From contig OU452231.1 in NCBI GenBank assembly GCA_911728455.2, positions 20,686,999 through 20,750,998 on the forward strand: DNA of 64,000 bases, read 5' to 3'. The notes beneath the pieces are model-generated. The model was not told the DNA's origin. It did no database searches and was given only the letters and a program-made list of their open reading frames with translations. This DNA comes from Marthasterias glacialis (taxonomy: Eukaryota; Echinodermata; Asteroidea; Forcipulatida; Asteriidae). The position numbers were made by a program, and so were the translations under genes. This document shows positions 14,201-24,500 of this stretch, piece after piece. Numbering within the stretch: the stretch's first letter is position 1; each line of letters opens with the position of its first letter.

Positions 14201-14716
14201 ATATTATGCATGAAGTTTATCCTACTTTGCAGACCTTAGACTTTATTCTGATATTCCTTGTATTTTTGAAACAACAAGGCTTTTTTTCATGTCCATGTCA
14301 TTATTACACAGTTTGTATTTATATATTTGCATATTTTACACATTTATTTGCTGTACTGTTGTTATTTTTTCTTCTGCTCCAGCCTATTTCCAGCCGACAT
14401 ATCTGTGAAAACGTTTATTGGAGTTATTGATATTGTGTATCTATTGCTTGTTTCACAAATCTTGTAACATTTGTTGCAGATATTAACAGATTGATTTATT
14501 GTTTTACTGATCACTGTTCAATTTATTGGTATGTATTTCATCTGCTTGCTGCTCTCATTTGATCAACTTCTCATCGGAAAATCATTTATTTATTTCTTAT
14601 TTGCCTTTTACAGAGATACGGAGAGGAAAGAAAAGGTAAAGCGAATACATCAATTGTTAGCAGGGCAGGAAGGTGACTACCAAGCAGCCAAGCGAGGGCG
14701 CATCAACTTAAAATAA
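2294..14716 (+). CDS. NOP14: Nucleolar protein 14 (ribosome biogenesis), 19 coding exons
   Basis: NOP14 is a component of the nucleolar 90S/SSU processome, needed for 18S rRNA maturation and 40S assembly, and partners with EMG1 and NOC4. The predicted 876-residue protein (human 857) follows the family throughout: basic N-terminus, NPFEIRLNRQK, GLPGVSRSKA, RFGENDPTLS, NEDEDLTHYGQSLADIE, an acidic Asp/Glu tract at about 355-400, ELPYTFKAPES, HHPSLAEGNK, RFVPEVINYL, and the C-terminal KRELKGAIREIRKDTQFLA-like stretch. Coding exons: 2294-2482, 3786-3920, 4044-4185, 4439-4509, 4774-4839 or its duplicate 5031-5096, 5547-5642, 6889-6975, 7735-7901, 8162-8247, 8495-8718, 8877-8931, 9112-9328, 9817-9952, 10245-10409, 11244-11419, 11879-12110, 12520-12641, 13753-13914, 14614-14716. 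All have GT-AG borders and matching phases. If both copies of exon 5 are used, the protein gains 22 residues in frame. A poly(A) signal AATAAA lies at 15,154. Confidence 0.95.
2574..2880 (+). repeat. tRNA-derived SINE in NOP14 intron 1
   Basis: A pol III B-box-like GGGTTCGAGTCC (2,604-2,615) is followed by TGTCCTTGAGCAAGGCACTT, a central motif shared by many tRNA-derived SINEs of marine animals. A body of about 200 bp without an open frame follows and ends in an A-rich run near 2,871-2,890. The A box is degraded and the exact borders are uncertain. It is in the sense orientation of NOP14. Confidence 0.6.
3106..3730. mobile_element. MITE with ~25-bp terminal inverted repeats, NOP14 intron 1
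   Basis: The left end (AGGCATAAAAAAAATGTTATG) is repeated in inverted form at the right end (CATAACATTTTTTTTTATGCC). The inner parts of both ends also pair loosely (GTTGGCC and GGCAAC). No transposase frame is present in about 620 bp. The interior has a short alternating run of ATGTAC and GTACAT near 3,355-3,420. Confidence 0.6.
4580..5096 (+). repeat. Exact 257-bp tandem duplication carrying NOP14 exon 5
   Basis: Bases 4,580-4,836 are repeated at 4,837-5,093 with no difference seen by eye. Each copy holds the end of an intron and the 66-bp exon that starts DSKPKSRQEILDEV. The junction shares AAGG with the sequence at both breakpoints, which points to a microhomology-mediated or slippage event. 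The first copy now has the donor GTGTTT, weaker than the original GTATGA at 5,097. The lack of divergence means the duplication is very young, polymorphic, or an assembly artefact. Confidence 0.95.
5974..6701. repeat. 52-bp minisatellite in NOP14 intron
   Basis: About 14 tandem copies of a 52-bp unit begin at GAACTGTTATACTGTGATTC. Copies differ by single bases, mainly GATATTC or GATCTTC near the unit end, and one is shortened by 3-4 bases. The array sits wholly inside the intron between the exons ending at 5,642 and starting at 6,889. No coding or hairpin role is seen. Confidence 0.95.
7340..7665 (+). repeat. Dispersed ~320-bp repeat, copy 1
   Basis: This intronic stretch matches about 44,560-44,870 in the opposite orientation. 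Shared blocks include GGTATTGCACAAAA, GTGGTAGTTAAT and CGGGATCCCAA. The copies differ at many positions, so it is an old repeat. No open frame or clear terminal repeat identifies its class. Confidence 0.6.
10540..11165 (+). mobile_element. 3' end fragment of a LINE in NOP14 intron
   Basis: Bases 10,588-10,700 encode GALAFQYSAASLWNNLPSNI, the motif found near the C-terminus of reverse transcriptases of CR1/L2/Jockey-type LINEs (an F-S-A-A-LWN-LP pattern). An A/T-rich 3' tail ends with GTAAAGCACCTTGAGC and TTTAGCGCTGTATTAATATT, the usual form of such LINE tails. The element is strongly 5'-truncated; only the last coding segment and 3' UTR remain. Confidence 0.7.
12735..12871. mobile_element. 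Short foldback MITE in NOP14 intron 17
   Basis: The ends CAGGACCCATTTTCATGGC and GCCATGAAATTGGGCCC are imperfect inverted repeats, and the pairing continues inward (GTGGAATTCTGGGCTTACG with CGTAAGCGTAGAATTC). The tips resemble those of the longer element at 19,334-20,385, so this may be a small member of the same superfamily. No target duplication is clear. Confidence 0.6.
13281..13545. repeat. ~265-bp inverted repeat (hairpin) in NOP14 intron 17
   Basis: Bases about 13,281-13,395 (starting AACATTTGTGACTCAGCC) are repeated in inverted form at about 13,430-13,545. Each arm is about 115 bp with a few mismatches. The loop itself can pair (ACCTCTAAAGAGTT near its left, AACTCTGTAGAGGT near its right). 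This looks like a miniature foldback element; no coding frame is present. Confidence 0.75.
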
Positions 14717-15538
14717 CGGCAGGTGTGTTTTTGTCTAATGTAATTCGCCATTTTGTGGGTGTAAGGCGTTTCTCCAATATATGAAGGCGTTTCAATTGAG
14801 GCTGACCTGGAAATAGTCAGGTCATTTAAACCATTCAGCAGTGTTAGCAGCCCTGAATGTGGGCAGGGAACCAGATATGAGAATCTTCAATGTGCTCAGT
14901 CAAAGCTAGGCTGAGTCTGAATTAATGACCTTAGGAGCGACTATTGCTGGAACTCTTACCAGTCCTATTCTCCTTCAAAGTTGTCCATGCAGCCACCATT
15001 AGGCAGAGCCAGAACCAGAGCCAGTTGATTCGGACATGGCTTTGTTCTTTTAGTTTGACCTGATGATGTCATCAACCATGTTCTCCAGAGACGTCGGTCA
15101 CAATAACTTATCCCTTTTATTAATATGACTTTCTTTTTCATCAATACTTTCAAAATAAATTGTCCAGATAATTTTTCAAACTCATTGCTCACAGAGTACA
15201 TGTACATGACAAACATTTTGCAGTGTCTGGTGCATTGCATTAACCAAATTTAAACTGCTGTATCTGAAAGCAACACAGTAAAATGAAGTTAAATACTAAT
15301 TTCTTCTTACAAGTGCCTTGGTTGAATAATTAGTTTCAAAGTGAGTAAACCTTGGCAAAATGTGCTCTAGAGGTCTCACAATAAAGTGCACTACGGTGTG
15401 CTGGATGGAATTTTAATGTACTTTTCATTGTGCTTTTAATAGTAATGTTAATAAAGATGTTTGCATTAATTATATAATGGAGTAAGATCGTGTCTAACTA
15501 CCGGTGTTGGGCAACGGCCAGACCACGAGGCCACAGGC
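14717..15538. other. Convergent 3' region between NOP14 and GPCR1
   Basis: NOP14 (plus) and GPCR1 (minus) end tail to tail here. A plus-strand AATAAA lies at 15,154-15,159 and a minus-strand AATAAA (TTTATT on plus) at 15,116-15,121, so the two 3' UTRs may overlap. From about 15,258 rightward the sequence matches the stretch after GPCR2 from about 36,249, marking the edge of the duplicated block. No other gene is seen. Confidence 0.5.
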
Positions 15539-18500
15539 CTAGTCACCAGCTGACGGGCCAGCTACGGTTGCAGTAACCACAGCAGATGATACAGTTGTCG
15601 AAGGATTCACCCTATTGGCCGACTCTTGATGAGAGTTGTTCCAATCCATCACCCAAATGTCCTTAACGAAACGCGCAGCGTAGAGCTTGGGCAAGTAGAC
15701 GCAGACCAGCGTCAGGTAGGCGTTGAGAATCAGCGCCAAACACAGAGTCGCCACCTTCTGTGGGACTGCCACAGCCGTGGTGTAGACGGGTACAGCGGCC
15801 AGACACAGCACCAGCGTAGAGTAGACGCTGACGGCGATAAACTTGGACTCGTTGTAGTTACTGGGTACCTTGCGGGTCTTGAAGGCGTAGAAGCAGCAGG
15901 CTAAGATCAGGAGGAGGTTGTAGACGCACGAGGCAATGAAACCGTTTCCAAACTGACAGTAAACTTCCACGTATTTCTCGTTGGGTCTTGGGGTGAGATA
16001 CTCGGGTTTGGACGGTCCAACAATCACGGAAATGATAACGATGACAATCTGAAATGAATCAATGTGTACACTATGTTCGTAATTATCCGTGCCCAGTTCT
16101 TTGCCATTGTTTTACCTTTGATAAAACGTGGCCGCTCCTATTGCCACCACATGGCCTCTAGTTTGGACTGATATGTCAATTATTTGGGTTATAAAGAATA
16201 TCTTCTTTCTTTAAGTATGGATTCAGAACTCAAGCCGTTTTGGTTTGTGCTGATGTTAATATTAAATTCCGTCAAGAGTGGTCAGATACCTGAGTGCGTC
16301 CGGAAGGTATCTGACCACTCCTGCTTGAAAATCAACTAATTACAGATTAATCTTTTTGAATTGTTCGTGACGATGTCTTAAGCAATACATTGCTTGACAA
16401 GCGGCTTGGATCGCTGCAATACATCAAATTAAGAATAAGGAAAAAAACAGTTTACGCTGTGCTTGTGTTATCTTGTCTTATCGTTCACCTGTTTCTCATT
16501 GTTGGGGGAAGGGGGAAATTCGAAAGGTGGTGGTATCGACTACTCTATTTTATACCGTTTACCGTATTTTAAAATTGACATCTTTGGCAGTCTGAAGTGA
16601 CTTATTTACATCACTAATTACTGAAGAAGTCAAATCACCAGATGTTTCCTCTGATAGTAAAGTAAAACTTATTCAAATGCATGTCTAGTTTTGTTTACCC
16701 GTGTATAAGAATCATTGCAGTAAAATCGAGGCGTACAAGCAATTTGCTGGGGTACCTCCCGAAGGTAATGTGTGATTTTGTGTCATTTGATATTGACTGA
16801 GCAATCAGGTAATATTTAGCTGTTCCGACTATCAGTCGGAACAGCTATTGTTTCTGTCGAGATTTTTATTTTTTTTTATTAGCTGTTCCGAACTTTCAGT
16901 CGGAACAGCTATTGTAATCGTCCAGATTTTTATTAGGTGTTCGGACTCTGGTCCGAAGACCTCTTGTTTTTTGTTCGGTTTTTTAGGTGTTCGGGCACTC
17001 AGCCCGGAACACCTATTGATTTTGTTCGGGTTTTTTTTTTTTTTTTTTAATACCTCTTCTTCTTCTCACCGAACGTTGTCCGCTAACAAATGCACACTGC
17101 TTAAAGTCACACAAACTTCAAACTTCACACACAGTTAGAACTTCACTAGGACAGGAAACCGTTTGAGTGACGTCATGATGACGTCATCGGGTGTCGAATT
17201 ACATTAAATCAAAGTTTATTATTTCAAAAAATCATAACTCCTGAAGTACACAATGGATTTTTACAATCTATACATCATCGGAAAGGTCATTCAAAACTGC
17301 GTAAACGCTCTACAGACATGACCCCAATTTGACCTTGTCTTCCGGTTCAAACCGGAAGTTGAAAATTTCAAAAAATCATATTTTAAGAAGTACTTATCAC
17401 ATGATCACAAATCTTGCATCAGATTGTAGAAAATTGAGTCTTCTCAAACTTTTGCATTGGAGTGACACCATTTTGACCTTTACTTCCGGTTCAAACCGGA
17501 CGTTTAACGCAAATCGATTGTCCGTGTGCGTTCAAGCGTGTCCAACATTGCTGTACAAAATCCAATGCCATTATACATGTACACGTGTGTGTGTGTGCCT
17601 GGCTGTGTGACAACGATGCCCCATTGCTATGCACGTTAACCACACGTTGTTCTTAGTCTCTTCTCAAGGTGCATACTCCACGCTTTGTTAGTCTTTAATA
17701 CAGGGCTTATTTAAACATTTAAAAATCAACAAAAAATCAACCGTTTGAGGTATGAACATAATTCTTTCGACAAATGTCAAGGTAAGGGAGGGTCTTTCTT
17801 TAAGACACAATAAGTGACCTCTGTGATATCTACTTCCGGTCAAACCGGAAGTAGCTTTTTATATAAAATTGCTAAGAGCTAGGAACATGATTCTTTCACC
17901 AAATACCAAGGTTAGGAAAGGTCATTCTCTGTTGCACATTGGGTGACCTCTATGACCCTTACTTCCGGTCAAACCGGAAGTAGCTCCTCATGTAAAAGTG
18001 GTTAGAGTTAGGAACATGATTATTTCGATAAATATCAAGGTTAGGGAAGGTCTTCATTTGTGAAACGTTAAGTGACCTTTGTGACATCTTCTTCCGGTCA
18101 AACCGGAAGTAGCTCTTTATTTAAAAATGGTGAGAGCTAGGAACATGATTCTTTCACCACATACCAAGGTTAGGGAGGGTCCTTCTCTGTTGCACATTGG
18201 GTGACCTCTGTGACCTCTACTTAAGATCAAACCGGAAGAAGCTCCTCATTTATGCATGGTAAGAGCTAGGAACATGATTCTTTCACCAAATACCAAGGTT
18301 AGGGAAGGTCCTTCTTTGTCACACATTGCGTGACCTCTCTGAACTCTACTTCCGGTCAAACCAGAAGTACCTCCTCATTTAAAAGTGGTTAGAAATTCCT
18401 GTCCAAACCGGATGTTCAAATTAAATATTGTATTATAAACCTCAATTTAACGTATGTTTTTCTTCATATTTTCTTAAATATAAGTTGGATTAACTTTTAA

Positions 18501-21500
18501 TTTCATTTAACTTTTAACACATGAAATATTTTTTATAAATCACACTCCGAACACCTAGTTTTTGTGATGCCACAAAAACTCATTTCTAGTTTTTTTTAAT
18601 ACTTCTTCTTCTCACTGGCGATTGTCCACTTTCAATTGCACACTTCCGAAGGTCATATAACCTTGAAAATTCATACATAGGTAGTTTATGGCAAGGAGAC
18701 GAAACCGTTTGAGTGACGTCATGATGACGTCATCGGGTGTTGAATTACGTTAAATCAAAGTTTATTATTTGAAAAAATCATAACTCCTGAAGTACACAAT
18801 GGATTTTTACAATCTATACATCATCGGAAAGGTCTTTTAAAAATAATTAAATGTCTCACAGAGATGACCCCAATTTGACCTTGTCTTCCGGTTCAAACCG
18901 GAAGTTGAAGCAAAAAATGCTTAAAAAGTCACAATTTAAGCTGTGGAGTCAATATGAAACAGAATTTGGACATGGTTTTAGTGTACGAAATAAAGTGTAG
19001 TTTATGACCTTTGAAAATATTACATTGACGACGTCATCAAATGTTACAGTTTGTTACGACGACGAGTTTAAAAATAAATAAAAAATTATTTCAATTTTTT
19101 TTTGAGCAAACTACATGTTGAATTTTTTAGTAATAGATAACGACTATAAAAGCCTAATTGTGAAATTTGAACAAAATTGGCCGTTGAATAACGAAGTTAT
19201 ATTAAGGTGAAACGTGCCGTTTTTAGCGCGATCGCCGATAGAGTCTGTACAGTTACCTTACTGTATTGCACCCCGTGCGTGTGCACTCTAGGCTTTTACT
19301 GCACGCTGTGTATATACATACACGCAACAAGTCAGGGCCCAATTTCATAGAGCTGCTTAACGGCAAGCAAATTTTTCTGCTTACTAAGCGTAAACGTATT
19401 TCACCAGCGTTTGCTAACTTAAGCACGTAAACAAACTGCCCACGCAACAAAAAAGTACCGTCTGCTTAAGCAAAAAATACTTCCGATCGAAAAATTTATA
19501 AAATGGCGGACGAAGTCAACGGAGTAGCGGTGGCTAAAAAATCAACAAAAAAGGAAATTATCGATGGAAATAATAAAATTTTCTGATGGAATTGGGTCAC
19601 GTCAGAAAGCGCCCCCTTTGGTTCGATTAATAAAGAGATATACAGCCAAAATGAAACTTTGTATTACATTGTTACAATGTTTGATCGATGTTTGGTAAAA
19701 CTAAGTTTTCACAATGTGTTTGTACACATTTTTACGTGCAATATACGCGTACCTCACACACAAAATAACTAGCTGCCGATGATGTTTCATAACCGTTGCT
19801 GTGCACATTTTTAATAGTACTTATGGGACTGGACTAGTACAAAGTTAACTTACATTAACGACTCCGTGATACTGAATGGATCACAAAGGACATTTCTTTC
19901 GTCATATTTCTTATTTATCTTAAAGATCAAGGTGAGTCATAACAAAAATTGTGTCAGTCATGATGTCCGTTCCCTTTCTAAATTCTATTCTACAGTACTG
20001 CAAAGTTAACGCCGTTATTTTCCCAAGATTGATTTGCTTTGGCAAAACGTTCACACCGTATGAAATATGACTGTTGTTAAATTCATGTCTTTACTGTAAT
20101 TCAGGGCAATTTTCCAGCCATGCCTTTCGATAAAACTAGTCTATTAACAGGATAATTACATTGATTATCATGACAATATTGTGACTCTCCTCCAAATTAT
20201 AGCGGCCATTTTGACACAACATGACTTGCTTAAGCACAAAAACGAGTGTTTAAGGCTGTTTGTTGGTTGCTTACCGCGCTAAGCAAAAAATCGTGCTTAA
20301 TAGAGGCTATGAAATAGAAAATCTGTTTAACACGCCTGTTAAGCACAAAATTGGCTGTTGAGCAGCTTTTTGAAATTGGGCCCTGGTCTTGTCACAGTTC
20401 ATCGAACTTTGCGGTGTGTTAAGTTCTGTGTGTGTAATAATGCCAACGCAAAGAAAAACTGTTACGTCATGCCAAGTTCAGTGTGGAAATGTTTCCCTTT
20501 ATGTCATTCTGGTGGCTTAATTGTGACAGGGAGAGGAAGAGGAGACTTTACTGAGATGATCACATGCTCACGTGAGTTGTTTGATTTATAATGGTGGAGA
20601 AAATGCAATTGACAAAGTGATCGTCTTTCGTTCTATATTTATAACACCGATCACGTACGTGCTTACGTACGAGAGTCACAAGTGTGCACCAGCGGGGCCA
20701 GAGGCACTTTACCCCTGCGAGAGTTGTTGTCGGGATTCGCTGAGTAAAACTGTTTAAAAGTAAAGTTTAAAAGTAAAGTCATCGATTTTCAAAATGTCCG
20801 TGTATTTCTTTAGCCGTGCACACTTGTGTTTATGATGTTTATCAAAGTGGGGTAGTTTTTATAAAACTTTGGAACTTTTTAATACAGATAATGAGCTCGG
20901 AATTTGAATCTGTCAAATGTCAGATTGACTGTACAGTACACCAGTGTTCAGTAAAGGTGATGTTACAAAATGAGACCGTTAATTTGATATAGCGCCATCA
21001 ACGTTCACTAGCGATACACACTTCTTTATTTTATTGACACCGCATAGATGCCGAACAAAACGGAGGGCAGAAAGGGTTAATGTTTTGATAAAAGGCAATA
21101 TGAATACTATTTTGAACAGACAACCTGGCGGCAGCCAATTGCACTGCGTGGAAAAGGAACACTTTGGAAAGTACGAAAACATTGTTTTTCCTGGCAGTTA
21201 AAATCAAAAAGGTAACTTGTTTCTCCTCCAGGAGTCGAGTTACAAAAAATGTATGCGGGTCTTTATAATTCTTAGTGACCTGAGTTGACCTCGCTTCCTG
21301 TCCAAACCGGAAGTCCCCATGAAATACATATGATAAAGCTCTTTTTAATTATTTTCATATTCATATTTAAAGGTTTTATTTGATTTCACTTTTAATATAT
21401 CAAACAAAATCAAAACCATGCGTTATACGGTGTCTCATAGAGACCATTATGTTGCTTTAAATGTTTCATTCCTCCAAAATTTTCTCCAAATAAATAACTC

Positions 21501-24500
21501 AAAATTGAAATTAAACTGATCCTTGAAACTGTGCATATATTTGAACCTCAATATGAAGACGCAAAATAAAACGATGACGTCATCATGACGTCATCAGATG
21601 TTGAGTTACAATAAATCAAAGTTTATTAATTAAATCAGAACTCCTGAAGTGCACAATGAATTTTTACAATCTACACATCAACGCAAAGGTCTTTTGGAAA
21701 CTATTTAAATATCTCAAAGAAATGACCCCAATTTGACCTTGTATTGCGGTTCAAACCGGAAGTTGAAGGAAACAATTGTTATAAAGCCATTATTTTTCAG
21801 TTCTTTGGTCAGTATAAAACGAGCTTTGGACAGTGGTTTCAGTGTGTGAGTAGGTAAAGGACTCTGCGTTTTCAAGTTTAAAACTGATGACGTCATTACA
21901 TTAAACAGCGTCCTCTGGTAACAAGTTTGAAAACAATGGTGCTACAACACTATTTGTAACGGCTTTTTAGGTGTTCGGGCTCTCAGCCCGGAACACCTCT
22001 TGATTTTGTTCGGTTTTTAAGGTGTTCGGACTCTGGTCCGATAACCTCTTGGTTTTTTTTTGTTTTTTTTTAAATACTTCTTCTCCCTGGCGATTGTCCA
22101 CCTTCAAATGCACACTTCCGAAGGTCATACCTTGAAACTTCATACATAGGTAGCATATGGCAAGGACACGAAACATAACTCCTGAAGTACACAATGGATT
22201 TTTACAATCTTTACATCATCGGAAAGGTCATCCAAAACTGCGTAATCGCCCTACAGACATGACCCCAATTTGACCTTGTCTTCCGGTTCAAACCGGAAGT
22301 TGAAAATGTTGGAAATTTTCAAAAATTCATATTTTAGGAAGTAGGAAGTAGCTCTTTATTTAAAAATGCTAAGAGTTAGGAACATGATTCTTTCACCAAA
22401 TACCAAAGTTTGGAAAGTTCATTCTCTGTTGCACATTGGGTGACCTCTACCGGAAGTAGCTCCTCGTGTAAGAGTGGTTAGAGTTAGGAACATGATTGTT
22501 GCGAGAAATATCAAGGTTAGGTAAGGTCTTTCTTTGTGAAACATAAAGTGACCTTTGTAACCTCTACTTCCGGTCAAACTGGAAGTAGCTCCTCATTTAA
22601 AATTAGTAAGAGCTAGGAACATGATTCTTTCACAAAATAACAAGGTTTGGGATGGTCCTCTGTTGCATATTGCGTGGCCTGTGATGTCTACTTCCGGTCA
22701 AACCTGAAGTAGCTCGTCAATTAAGATTGGTAAGAGCTTGGAACAGGATTCTTTCACCAAATACCAAGGTGAGGGAAGGTCCTTCTCTGTTACAAATTAA
22801 ATATTATCTTTTAAAGAACAATTTCATGTTCATATATTTAGATACTTTAGTTGCTACAGGGCTGTTCCACGGTGTCGGACGTACATTTCAGACACTTTAC
22901 TGAAGTGTATCTTTACAGTGATACAACTAAAGGGAATTTTTATTCTGATAAGAAGTGTTAGGTAGTTACTTAAGTTATTTAATAAAGAAAATATTCATCC
23001 AAATCTTTTCATGTTGAAGCAACTTGCCTAAAACACCATGGTGTCGGACGTACTCAGAGAAATGATTATTTTTGTAAACCAATACTTATATCACAAACTC
23101 TGTGATGTGTTTGAACTTGATGAATTTTTTTTCCTATTTGTGGATTCATCAGACCCTTGTAAATACAATTCATGATAAGACTCATTTCTTTTTAAGCTCA
23201 ACTTGTAGAAACAACCTTTATTATATCGGTGTCGGACGTACATTTGACGGTGTCGGACGTACTTCTCTGAAATAACATTTAAAAGTATAACAATCAGATA
23301 AAATTCCAAAACTTTTTGGGGTGGGAGGGTGGCTAGCATTCAAATATTAAACAGACTAAGCCATACTAAACATATTGGAAATGATAAAAGACAAGCTCCA
23401 TGTAATTAAAACTGAAATGTGAACTTCAGGTCTGGTAAACCTTTTAGGCCTGAAAATGATGTAATTTTTCCCTATCACATTGTATTTACTGCAGTGTCAA
23501 ACGTGAATTGTCCCCTATTTCCAGCAACAATTGGAGGCTCAATTTTTTTAACAACATCTTTTCTGTCATAGAAGATATGATCTTCACATTGTGGCCAATT
23601 CCAGTGACACGGTCCTTCCTCCCAGGGGCCTGCCAAGATATGTCGTCTTTCAAGTAGAATTCGGTCACTTTTTTTGGGTGTCCTCATCAAGCCCATTTTT
23701 GTTAGTCACATGTGGTTTGTTCCTTGCAACATTAACTCCAACTTCTTTGGCAAGTGCCAATGTAACAAACTTGTGCTTCCCTAATCTTGGAGCATCTTTT
23801 CACATTGGCTTGGCCAATAAATGTGCCCAGCGAGCCTCCCTCTTTCGCTGCAAACGGATTGCCAATCCTGGCAGCTTTAGCGAAGGCATTCTCCTGTTTT
23901 TCGGGCGATGACTTCACTGGCCGGCCGCGGCCACCGTCACCGTTTTTTTGTTGTGGCGATTGGGGGAAGTGGACATTATGCAGCTATCATAGAAGTAGAT
24001 GGATCAGACATTCCCCATCGTCGTCCCGCGTGTGCGTAGCGCAGGCAACATGTTACAGTAGTTAGGGGATAATAGCTAGGGGCACAGACTAAAACCCTCG
24101 TAAAAACGTAATTGTTAGTCTGGCTCCCTACCCCTCCGACAAGCTCCCACGCTTACGGCTAGACCGACCGGCAAGCTGGGGAGTTCGTGCCCCGGGGTTT
24201 GTCTCTCTGGCCCCACGACACACGGCACAGGCTGTACGGGATATGCCCCAAGGTTTACGTTCCGCTAGCTCCCATGCTGAATGCGAATATTACGTTCGAT
24301 TTTCATCATTATTTACAAATTGTATCAATAATCTGAATATATAAGTCTTTTTTGTCAAATACTCATGAATAATTGTAAAAAAAAAGGATTTAAATTTGGT
24401 TCAGTAATTTACTTTTATATGGCTGAAAGTAAAACTAACTCGGAAGATCACGTGATTTATCTGAACCACTTTTTTGGTTCGGATAAATCGTTTTTGGAAA

